Below are positions 1 to 5,225 of a stretch of DNA of 7,703 nucleotides, piece by piece; position 1 is the stretch's first letter, and each line of letters starts with the position of its first letter. Source of the stretch: an archaeon (GTDB lineage: Archaea > Nanoarchaeota > Nanoarchaeia > Pacearchaeales > GW2011-AR1); assembly GCA_030639395.1 (NCBI GenBank), contig DAOWCW010000037.1:1-7703 (forward strand). The letters run 5' to 3'. The position numbers and the translations under genes were made by a program. A model generated the notes under the pieces. It worked only from the letters and a program-made list of their open reading frames with translations. It had not been told where the DNA came from and searched no databases.

Positions 1-951
1 GGAACAGCAACAAACATCAAATCAACCGCAACAAGAAAAAATGTAATCGCCTCTCTGGATCGGGCAGTAAGAAAACTAAAAGAAATAGGAAGAACGCCAC
101 CCAACGGACTAGCATTATACGCTGGAAATGTAACATTAGCAGACGGAAAAGAATCTCTAGAAGTCTGGGCAATCGAGCCACCTAAAAAATTAAAAATTAA
201 AATCTACAGATGTGATCAAACCTTCGTAGTAGAGCCACTAAAAGAAATGTTAGAAACAGACGAAGTTTACGGGCTACTGATAATAGAAAGAAATGAAGCA
301 TCAATCGGACTCCTAGACGGAAAACACATCAAGCTTCTCCAGCACATGACATCCGGAATTCCAGGCAAAACAAAATGTGGAGGACAGTCCGCCCAGAGAT
401 TCGCAAGAATAAGAGAGTCCGCAGCAAAAGAATTTTTCAAAAGAACTGCAGAAAACATGAGAACCCACTTCTGGGACAATAAAAAACTCAAAGGAATTTT
501 AATAGGAGGACCAATCCCCACAAAGGACGAATTTTTAACCCAAGGACAATTATTAACGCAACTAAAAGAAAAAGTAATAGGAGTAAAAGACATAGGAGGA
601 ACAGGAATGCACGGACTTCATGAGCTAGTAGAGGCTTCAGAAGACATTCTAGCAGAACAAGAAATAACAAAACAACGACAGATACTAGACCTCTTTTTCG
701 AGAGACTAGCAAAAGAACCAAATAAAGTAGCATACGGAATCGCAGAAGTAGAAGACAGACTAATACGAGGTGCAGTTGATAAACTAATTATCTCAAAATC
801 TCTTCCAAGAGAAAAAGTAAAAGCAATAGAAAAACTAGCAAAAGCTTCGTCAACAGAAGTCTACATGGTAACCAACGAAACAGCGGAGGGCGTTCAATTT
901 GACAATTTAGGTGGCGTAGCAGGTTTGTTAAGATTTGAGATACATGATTAA
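1..951 (+). CDS. prf1: Archaeal peptide chain release factor 1 (aRF1), 5' end outside the window
   Basis: Class I release factor of the archaeal/eukaryotic type: it reads all three stop codons in the ribosomal A site and triggers peptidyl-tRNA hydrolysis. The frame is open from base 1 and 316 residues are visible. The NIKS stop-recognition motif is at visible residues 5-8 and the catalytic GGQ at 127-129 within PGKTKCGGQSAQRF. The NIKS-GGQ spacing of 122 residues equals that of human eRF1 (from memory: 61 and 183), so roughly 56 N-terminal residues should lie upstream. The C domain follows, ending in EGVQFDNLGGVAGLLRFEI, the typical aRF1/eRF1 terminus. Between KLIISKSL and this end only about 20 residues occur, so the minidomain seen in eRF1 and many archaeal homologues appears to be absent, giving an estimated full length near 370. 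Pelota/Dom34 is excluded by the GGQ. Codons favour A- and C-ending forms, as in most plus-strand genes here. Confidence 0.95.
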   Translation, partial: GTATNIKSTATRKNVIASLDRAVRKLKEIGRTPPNGLALYAGNVTLADGKESLEVWAIEPPKKLKIKIYRCDQTFVVEPLKEMLETDEVYGLLIIERNEASIGLLDGKHIKLLQHMTSGIPGKTKCGGQSAQRFARIRESAAKEFFKRTAENMRTHFWDNKKLKGILIGGPIPTKDEFLTQGQLLTQLKEKVIGVKDIGGTGMHGLHELVEASEDILAEQEITKQRQILDLFFERLAKEPNKVAYGIAEVEDRLIRGAVDKLIISKSLPREKVKAIEKLAKASSTEVYMVTNETAEGVQFDNLGGVAGLLRFEIHD

Positions 952-960
952 ACGGGCAAA

Positions 961-1395
961 ATGGAAAAAGAAATTTTTGGATTTAAAGTGACTGATAATG
1001 ATAGACCTGATTCTCATAATGACGAATATTATATGTTTTACCTGCACTTAAAAAATCTTTTAGTTCCAATTTATAAAGAATTTTCAAAAGGATTTATGTC
1101 TCCAGTAGACGTCAATCAAGCTATAGCTAGTTTAAAGGAAATGAATATCAAAAGTCTAACAACATTTTGCCCAAATTTAGAAACAGTCGTTTCGTTGCCA
1201 TATGAAATAACAAATGAAGAAGACTTCAGAGCTTGCGAGGCGGACGGACTTTGGAATCGATTTGATCACAGTGAAATATATCAAAATAGTGATCTAGGAA
1301 AACTAATGAAAGAATCAGGAATAAATTTAAAAATTTTAAACTCCAAAAAAATAGAAGAATTAAACAAAAAATTAGAATATTACGAAAAAAACTAA
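961..1395 (+). CDS. Hypothetical protein, 144 aa, compositionally atypical
   Basis: I do not recognise this protein. It is soluble-looking, with no signal peptide or membrane segment. It has an acidic, aromatic N-terminal part with a run of Asp/His/Asn and Tyr around residues 12-26, isolated cysteines near 70 and 90, and a Lys/Glu/Asn-rich C-terminus that is probably helical (about 125-144). The ATG lies 9 nt after the aRF1 stop, without a Shine-Dalgarno or a clear TATA box at the usual distance, so it is probably read through from aRF1. Its codons prefer T endings (gat, aat, ttt), unlike the C/A-ending codons of the other plus-strand genes, and the local excess of C over G disappears. This suggests acquisition or inversion more recent than its neighbours. 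Its stop codon overlaps that of the convergent deacetylase gene in CTAA (1392-1395). A real gene is likely given its length and full use of the space. Confidence 0.65.
   Translation: MEKEIFGFKVTDNDRPDSHNDEYYMFYLHLKNLLVPIYKEFSKGFMSPVDVNQAIASLKEMNIKSLTTFCPNLETVVSLPYEITNEEDFRACEADGLWNRFDHSEIYQNSDLGKLMKESGINLKILNSKKIEELNKKLEYYEKN
1385..1391 (-). terminator. Oligo-T terminator after the deacetylase gene
   Basis: Seven A residues on the plus strand give a T7 run on the minus strand, directly after the TAG stop of the minus-strand deacetylase gene. A T-rich run just past a stop codon is the usual archaeal intrinsic terminator. It lies inside the last codons of the convergent plus-strand gene. Confidence 0.4.
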
Positions 1396-1880
1396 AAAAT
1401 CCTAATCAACCAATTCGGAAACAACCCAGAATCCCCACAATGATAAACCTTATGAAAAATCTGATTCCACCTCAAATCAACCTCAACCTCATCCCGAATC
1501 CAATCATTCTCACCAGCCCAAGCTAAATTCCCCGGCTTAAATCTCTCAGGCTCAAAACCAAAACACTCTTCAAAAATCCCAACACCCTCACCAAAATAAA
1601 CCTCATCCCGATAAACTCCAAACTCCCGATACGTATGATAAACCCCATGCATCGCCAATTCCCCATTCTTCCCTAAAATATAATCACACCATTCTCTATC
1701 AATCGCAACACCCTCAAATTTCGGTACAACAAAATAAACATTCGCCAACCCCAAAACCTCATCATCACAATTCATCAAAGGACTAACATCATCAACTTGC
1801 GAAGGCAAAACCAGCCTAATAAAAAACAAAATTAAAAACAAAACCAGAACGACTAGCCCAAAATATTTACAAATCTTCAT
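1392..1880 (-). CDS. Membrane-anchored NodB/DUF2334-like polysaccharide deacetylase, short form
   Basis: Probable metal-dependent deacetylase of N-acetylated glycans, acting outside the membrane. One hydrophobic segment (about residues 6-26) is followed at once by DDVSP at 30-34, which fits the catalytic/metal Asp pair of the NodB fold. A strand around 45-53 leads to AMHGVYHTY, where H78 and H82 form the HxxxH metal motif. FKPGN (114-118) fits the next core motif, and VYHCGD near the end holds H147, a candidate for the C-terminal catalytic His. At 162 aa the protein is shorter than many family members, but the motif order is complete. A TATA-like box lies about 26 nt upstream of the ATG, suggesting a leaderless transcript separate from the neighbouring GH3 gene, which is on the same strand. 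The two may act on the same glycan. The substrate is unknown. Its D/V/G/F-rich composition follows the strand bias of the window. Confidence 0.72.
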   Translation of the reverse strand: MKICKYFGLVVLVLFLILFFIRLVLPSQVDDVSPLMNCDDEVLGLANVYFVVPKFEGVAIDREWCDYILGKNGELAMHGVYHTYREFGVYRDEVYFGEGVGIFEECFGFEPERFKPGNLAWAGENDWIRDEVEVDLRWNQIFHKVYHCGDSGLFPNWLIRIF

Positions 1881-1900
1881 CCAAAATCAAAATCACTAAA

Positions 1901-1910
1901 CTTTTAAAAT
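1901..1910 (-). promoter_or_regulatory. TATA-like box of the deacetylase gene
   Basis: On the minus strand this reads ATTTTAAAAG, centred about 25-26 nt before the ATG at 1880. The same TTTTAAAA core at the same distance precedes the GH3 gene. The spacing implies transcription starting at or next to the start codon. Confidence 0.5.
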
Positions 1911-1950
1911 ACTCCTAATTAGCCAATAAAAATCCCATCATTCACTTCAC

Positions 1951-1976
1951 AACAAGCTACGGGGTATTGATACGTA
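1951..1976. repeat. Half of a CTACGGGG-type intergenic repeat
   Basis: The segment around AACAAGCTACGGGGTATTGA resembles one arm of the palindromic AAGCTACGGGGTAT elements that I recall from intergenic regions of environmental bacterial genomes. Only one arm is present here, so no hairpin can form. Recognition is from memory and unverified. It sits in the 141-bp gap between the deacetylase and GH3 genes. Confidence 0.4.
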
Positions 1977-1995
1977 AAAATTCCAAAAACAAAAA
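1976..1995 (-). terminator. T-rich tract downstream of the GH3 gene
   Basis: Three A5 runs on the plus strand become three T5 runs on the minus strand, starting about 27 nt past the GH3 stop codon. Serial T-runs without a stem are typical of archaeal termination sites. Confidence 0.35.
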
Positions 1996-2021
1996 TCCGT
2001 GTGAATCCGTGTAATCTGTGG
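1994..2021. repeat. AATCCGTGT short tandem repeat
   Basis: AATCCGTGT occurs at 1994-2002 and 2004-2012, followed by the variant AATCTGTGG at 2013-2021. Read on the other strand it gives the CCACAGATTACACGGATT type of repeat that I recall as widespread in unrelated environmental bacteria. It runs up to the GH3 stop codon (TAG on the minus strand, 2022-2024), so the repeat edge may have supplied or shifted the end of that gene. Confidence 0.55.
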
Positions 2022-3065
2022 CTAAATATTCCCCCACCCCTTAATCTCAAAAATCTTCCCAACACTCTCATCAATCCTATCCTCATCAATCCGCCCATCC
2101 AGCACAGCCTTCTCAATATTCCCAACCAAATCATAAAACTCAACCACATCCAAATCAAAATCCAAAATAAAATCCTCTCCCGCATTAATCAAATCAACAT
2201 ACATGTCAACCTTAGAAGAATAAAACATTGAAAGTCCACGCATATTAACCTCATCAGCAATAATCAAAACATCCGCATCAATAGAATCAATAACAAAAGA
2301 AGAAACACTAGACGGTCTCCCAAAAGAATCAACCTCCCCAGAAACAATCTGATGACTAACCATAATCGCCCCAATTCCACTATTCAAACAAACATCAAAT
2401 AATTCTAAATCCTCTCTATCGATAACAACCTCGTCGCTAAAATAATGCAAATCAACATCCATCGCCCTCCCGGGATAATGCTTACAAGTTCCCATCACAT
2501 TCTCTTGCAGACCTTCAATGTAAGCTCCAACCTTCCCACTAACATTTCCAACAAAAACTCGTCCTCCATAAACCTCATCATCATATTCCGCAATCGGGGC
2601 AAAATTCAAATTAAACCCAACGTCACGAAGCAAAACCCCATGATCAAAACCAACATTATAAGCCATGCTAACATTTTCAATATCAGAAAAAAATGGAAAC
2701 TCTCTATCAGGAAATGGAGTCCAAGCCCCTTCAAGATCACTAGAAACCAACAACCCAATCACAGCATCATCCTGAAAATCACGAATCAATTCTCTATACT
2801 TCTCCTCGCTTTCTTGCCTATCTAAAAAAACTCCTCCAACATTCATGCGATTAAATCTCAAATCGCCATCATCCCCTCTAACCATAATCATTTGTCCAAT
2901 TTTCTGTTGCAAAGTCATAGACTCTAAATCAATAAAACCATTTTCCAAAACAATATTCTCCGTAGACAAAAACTTAATTTTCCAAGTGGCTATACCAGCA
3001 TCAAATAATACAAAAACCAAAAAAAAACCAAAAACCAAAAAAACTAAAGTCCATAAAATCTTCAT
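2022..3065 (-). CDS. Membrane-anchored glycoside hydrolase family 3 protein (NagZ-like)
   Basis: Probable exo-acting glycosidase, most likely a beta-N-acetylhexosaminidase, facing outward. The N-terminal hydrophobic segment (about residues 5-24) is a signal or anchor. The family start is MTLQQKIGQMIMV (50-62). DLEGAW (110-115) corresponds to the substrate-binding D-x-EG loop. KHYPGR (195-200) followed by D205-L-H207 matches the NagZ KHFPGHG...D-x-H region that holds the acid/base dyad. RPSSVSS (250-256) precedes IIADEVNM, where D271 aligns with the catalytic nucleophile of the TDD motif. The second His-Gly of the classical motif is Arg-Ala here. Length (347 aa) is normal for single-domain NagZ-type enzymes. 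It is divergent from scpB, with 51 nt between the starts and one shared TATA-like box. The deacetylase downstream on the same strand suggests related work on an N-acetylated glycan. GH3 membership is firm; the substrate is inferred. Confidence 0.85.
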   Translation of the reverse strand: MKILWTLVFLVFGFFLVFVLFDAGIATWKIKFLSTENIVLENGFIDLESMTLQQKIGQMIMVRGDDGDLRFNRMNVGGVFLDRQESEEKYRELIRDFQDDAVIGLLVSSDLEGAWTPFPDREFPFFSDIENVSMAYNVGFDHGVLLRDVGFNLNFAPIAEYDDEVYGGRVFVGNVSGKVGAYIEGLQENVMGTCKHYPGRAMDVDLHYFSDEVVIDREDLELFDVCLNSGIGAIMVSHQIVSGEVDSFGRPSSVSSFVIDSIDADVLIIADEVNMRGLSMFYSSKVDMYVDLINAGEDFILDFDLDVVEFYDLVGNIEKAVLDGRIDEDRIDESVGKIFEIKGWGNI

Positions 3066-3085
3066 AGAAAAAACATGTTAACAAA

Positions 3086-3096
3086 CTTTTTAAAAC
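3086..3096. promoter_or_regulatory. Shared symmetric TATA box for the GH3 gene and scpB
   Basis: CTTTTTAAAAC reads almost the same on both strands. Its centre is 26 nt from the scpB ATG (3117) and 26 nt from the GH3 ATG (3065). Both genes would then be leaderless and fired from the same element. A palindromic AACATGTT at 3072-3079 lies between the box and the GH3 start and could be a regulator site, though this is weak. Confidence 0.55.
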
Positions 3097-3116
3097 TCTA
3101 CCTTCTATAAAACCTC

Positions 3117-3698
3117 ATGAAAGAGGCATCAATCCCTAATCCCCAACCTATTGTTACAAAAACAACTGCAACAGAGCTAGACAATGTATTCGAAATAAAC
3201 GAAGCCGAAGCCACAGAAAAAGTCGAAGCCGCACTCTTCATCGCAGGCAGATTTCTAACACTCCAAGAATTAATTATACTAACCGATATTAATCCAATTA
3301 TGCTAAAATCTATCCTATACAACCTTGAAAAAAAATATTCCCACGGCACACTTCGAATTGTCCGAAGAAGCGAATCCTACAAAATGGACATCGCAGAAAA
3401 ATATCACTATCTCATCAACAAACTAGCAACAGGCTCCGCAGAATTCACAAAAGCCGAACAGGAAACTCTTGCAATCGTAGCATACAAACAACCAATCAAA
3501 CAATCCGTAGTAATCAAAATACGAGGCAACAAATCCTACGACCATATAAAAAAATTCCGAACACTAGGATTGGTGAATGCCAAGAGAGAGGGGCACACAT
3601 TAATACTCTCTCTCTCGGAAGAGTTTTATGAATATTTTAATGTAACAAAAAAAAATAAAAATGATAAAAAAGAAGAATTACAAAGTCGGGCAACTTAG
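3117..3698 (+). CDS. scpB: Chromosome segregation/condensation protein ScpB, with replaced C-terminus
   Basis: ScpB is a winged-helix (kite) subunit that dimerises and binds the kleisin ScpA in the SMC condensin complex on DNA. After a polar leader of about 30 residues, the first winged helix begins at EKVEAALFIAGRFLTLQEL (34-52), and the second contains ETLAIVAYKQPI (116-127) and IRG (135-137), both hallmarks of the family. Length (193 aa) is normal. The ATG lies 26 nt past the centre of a TATA-like box. From about residue 151 the codon style changes: T- and G-ending codons appear and the stop falls in the loop of a hairpin at 3688-3704. A second version of the last part (GHTLIL...EYFNV) is present downstream at 3793-3897 in native codon style, so this end seems to have been replaced. 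The product still looks intact. No scpA or smc lies in the window. Confidence 0.9.
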   Translation: MKEASIPNPQPIVTKTTATELDNVFEINEAEATEKVEAALFIAGRFLTLQELIILTDINPIMLKSILYNLEKKYSHGTLRIVRRSESYKMDIAEKYHYLINKLATGSAEFTKAEQETLAIVAYKQPIKQSVVIKIRGNKSYDHIKKFRTLGLVNAKREGHTLILSLSEEFYEYFNVTKKNKNDKKEELQSRAT

Positions 3699-3704
3699 TT
3701 GCCC
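3688..3704 (+). terminator. Hairpin enclosing the scpB stop codon
   Basis: GGGCAAC-TTA-GTTGCCC is a perfect 7-bp inverted repeat with a 3-nt loop, followed by TTT. The TAG stop of scpB is at 3696-3698, across the loop and the start of the second arm. It resembles a short intrinsic terminator, but it may equally be the left end of the inserted segment, since the GCAAC core recurs in the hairpin at 3774-3788. Confidence 0.45.
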
Positions 3705-3708
3705 TTTC

Positions 3709-3772
3709 CACCAGCGAAGCGTCCCATCAGCGAAGCGTCCCACCAGCGAAGCATCCCACCAGCGAAGCGTCC
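3709..3772 (+). repeat. Tandem array of four 16-bp units
   Basis: Four head-to-tail copies of CACCAGCGAAGCGTCC at 3709, 3725, 3741 and 3757. Unit 2 has T for C at position 3 and unit 3 has A for G at position 13; units 1 and 4 are identical. Every copy keeps GCGAAGC (positions 6-12), a heptamer known to form an unusually stable DNA mini-hairpin. The array is far richer in G+C than its surroundings, its 16-bp period is not a multiple of three, and it follows the scpB stop, so it is non-coding. Confidence 0.95.
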
Positions 3773-3773
3773 T

Positions 3774-3788
3774 GCAACCATGGGTTGC
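3774..3788. repeat. Short inverted repeat closing the 16-bp array
   Basis: GCAACC-ATG-GGTTGC has 6-bp arms and a 3-nt loop, 1 nt after the last array unit and 4 nt before the displaced scpB end. Together with the hairpin at 3688-3704, which shares the GCAAC core, it brackets the array. Confidence 0.6.
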
Positions 3789-3792
3789 TAGT

Positions 3793-3897
3793 GGTCACAC
3801 CCTAATCCTAAACCTATCCGAAGAATTCTACGAATATTTCAACGTAAGCAAGAGAGAACAAAATTCCACAAATAAAAAAGAACCGGAAGAACAATGA
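3793..3897 (+). pseudogene. Displaced original 3' end of scpB
   Basis: In the frame of codon 3793 this encodes GHTLILNLSEEFYEYFNVSK and a Lys/Glu-rich tail ending EEQ at TGA 3895-3897. It repeats the ScpB C-terminus encoded at 3591-3698. Of the first 20 codons, 18 encode the same residue but only 5 are identical in DNA, so this is not a recent simple duplication. Its C/A-ending codons match the first two thirds of scpB better than the attached end does, which suggests it is the ancestral end. It lies in another frame, beyond the scpB stop, with no convincing start, and is probably not translated. Confidence 0.85.
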
Positions 3898-3989
3898 GGA
3901 TAGTAAGGTTGTCGGGCCCAGCAGGAGTCATGCCGCTTGAGGCCAAATTATACCGACTACCGACTACAGACTACCGACTGGATTGTTAA
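3894..3989 (+). other. Possible remnant small ORF (31 aa) once overlapping scpB
   Basis: An ATG at 3894 overlaps the TGA of the displaced scpB end as ATGA, the usual arrangement of translationally coupled genes. It encodes MRIVRLSGPAGVMPLEAKLY, then residues from the heptamer array, and stops at 3987-3989. I recognise no family. It may be the start of a gene destroyed by the repeat or a chance reading frame. The segment 3911-3944 is richer in G+C than its surroundings but forms no good stem that I can see. Confidence 0.2.
3951..3978 (+). repeat. Heptamer array, four units of TACCGAC
   Basis: Units at 3951, 3958, 3965 (variant TACAGAC) and 3972. TACCGAC heptamer runs are, from memory, common in intergenic regions of environmental microbial genomes. 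The array lies between an AT-rich AAATTATA (3945-3952) and the start of the glycosyltransferase gene. Confidence 0.85.
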
Positions 3990-4009
3990 AAATGGAATTT
4001 TTAACAATC
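3981..4009. promoter_or_regulatory. Perfect 12-bp inverted repeat over the glycosyltransferase start codon
   Basis: GATTGTTAAAAA (3981-3992) and TTTTTAACAATC (3998-4009) are exact reverse complements separated by 5 nt. The ATG at 3992-3994 begins at the last base of the left arm and runs into the loop. It could act as an operator for a dimeric regulator or as an RNA hairpin masking the start. The structure is certain; the function is inferred. Confidence 0.6.
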
Positions 4010-5224
4010 TTGTACTTAACATATACATTTATCGCATTTTATTTCTTATCTTTACATGTCCTAACTTACATCCAAAACAAAAAACAAGTCTACGAAGTAA
4101 TAAAACCAAATCAAACACTCCCTCTTTCAATCGTAATCCCCTGTTTCAATGAAGAAAAAAGCATAGGTAAAACAATCCAATCACACCTAGATTCAGACTA
4201 CCCAGAATTAAAAAAAATCATAATAGCAGACGATTGCTCAACAGATAATTCAGCCTCCATCATAAAAGAATACGCGAAAAAATACAAACAAGTAATGTAC
4301 GTCAAAACGCCAAAAAACACAGGCAACGCAGCAGGGGCAAAAAACTACGGAAGCAAATTCGTAAAAACTCCCCTAATAGGATATAGCGACGCAGATTCAA
4401 TTCCCAAAAAAGATGCAATCAATAAAATGGTCGGATTTTTCAACGACGAAAAAGTCGGAGCCGTAACATCTCGAGTTCTAGTCAAGGGCAAACAAAACTT
4501 TCTTACAAAATCCCAGGCAATCGAATATAAAATCATCGCCTTTACAAGAAAACTCCTCGGATTTCTAGATTCAATCTACGTAACAAACGGACCCCTTAGT
4601 ATCTACAGAAAAAAAGCATTCGATCAAGTCAAAGGCTTCGACATAAAAAACCTAACCGAAGACATAGAAATCACATGGCACTTTGTTTCCAAAGGTTGGA
4701 AAGTCCACATGTCAATTCCCGCAATCGTCTACACATATCCCCCAACAACAGTCAAGACATGGTTTCACCAAAGAATCAGATGGAATGTAGGCGGAATTCA
4801 AACCGTCGCAAAATACAGAAAAAAATTCTTCGAATGCGGAATGCTCGGGTTCTTTATCATGCCATACTTCGTCCTCTCATGGTTCCTCGGAATCACTGGA
4901 CTCTTTTTTCTACTCTACAGATTCTCCCAATTCATCATGATGAAATACCTCGTAGCAAAATACTCCGTCGCAGCAAACGTAGCAATTATAACAATGAACG
5001 ACATTACACTAAATCCAAGCATCCTCTTCTTCTTCGGAATGGCCCTCTTCTCCCTAGGCCTAATCTACACAATCACAGGACTAGTCTATTCAAAAGAAAC
5101 AGGAAGATTCACGGGACACAAAATTCGCGACATATTTATATATTCAATCTTCTATCTGCTCATGTATCCGCCACTATTAATGGTATCATTCTATAAATAT
5201 CTCCGTGGCTACAACAAATGGTAA
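3992..5224 (+). CDS. Membrane glycosyltransferase family 2, processive (BcsA/HAS-like) type
   Basis: Transfers sugars from nucleotide-sugar donors at the inner membrane face, probably building a surface polysaccharide or glycolipid. With the ATG at 3992 the protein has 410 aa; an in-frame TTG at 3983 is less likely. One N-terminal membrane segment (about 4-26) precedes the GT-A domain. Its motifs are SIVIPCFNEE (46-55), DD at 80-81 in IIADDCS, the metal-binding DAD at 133-135, TED at 222-224 with the catalytic Asp, and QRIRW at 260-264, the QxxRW motif of processive synthases. Three further membrane segments lie at about 284-308, 343-366 and 378-402. All catalytic residues are present. Substrate and product cannot be read from the sequence. 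The start codon lies in a perfect inverted repeat, and the next gene begins 1 nt after the stop, so the two are surely co-transcribed. Confidence 0.92.
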   Translation: MEFLTILYLTYTFIAFYFLSLHVLTYIQNKKQVYEVIKPNQTLPLSIVIPCFNEEKSIGKTIQSHLDSDYPELKKIIIADDCSTDNSASIIKEYAKKYKQVMYVKTPKNTGNAAGAKNYGSKFVKTPLIGYSDADSIPKKDAINKMVGFFNDEKVGAVTSRVLVKGKQNFLTKSQAIEYKIIAFTRKLLGFLDSIYVTNGPLSIYRKKAFDQVKGFDIKNLTEDIEITWHFVSKGWKVHMSIPAIVYTYPPTTVKTWFHQRIRWNVGGIQTVAKYRKKFFECGMLGFFIMPYFVLSWFLGITGLFFLLYRFSQFIMMKYLVAKYSVAANVAIITMNDITLNPSILFFFGMALFSLGLIYTITGLVYSKETGRFTGHKIRDIFIYSIFYLLMYPPLLMVSFYKYLRGYNKW

Positions 5225-5225
5225 A

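Noticed and set aside
1919..2185. Minus-strand open frame of 88 codons
   Set aside because: It overlaps the GH3 C-terminal region in another frame, includes the intergenic repeats and has a low-complexity Trp/Leu/Arg-rich product. It is a shadow of GH3.
3008..3046. Repetitive A/C tract near the GH3 start
   Set aside because: It is the low-complexity coding sequence of the N-terminal membrane segment on the minus strand.
3709..3772. CRISPR array
   Set aside because: The units are 16 bp with no unique spacers between them, so this is a direct tandem repeat.
3661..3897. Open frame starting inside the scpB tail and running through the 16-bp array
   Set aside because: Only its last 35 codons resemble protein (the displaced ScpB end). 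The first part reads through the array in an arbitrary frame, so it is listed as a pseudogene fragment instead.
3685..3917. GTCGGGC present after both scpB ends (3685-3691 and 3911-3917) as a possible target-site duplication
   Set aside because: Seven bases at unequal distances (94 and 118 nt) from the matched ends could be chance; no longer match surrounds them.
4675..5196. Plus-strand open frame of 173 codons inside the glycosyltransferase gene
   Set aside because: It is a second frame of a gene with complete GT2 motifs, and its product shows no domain features.
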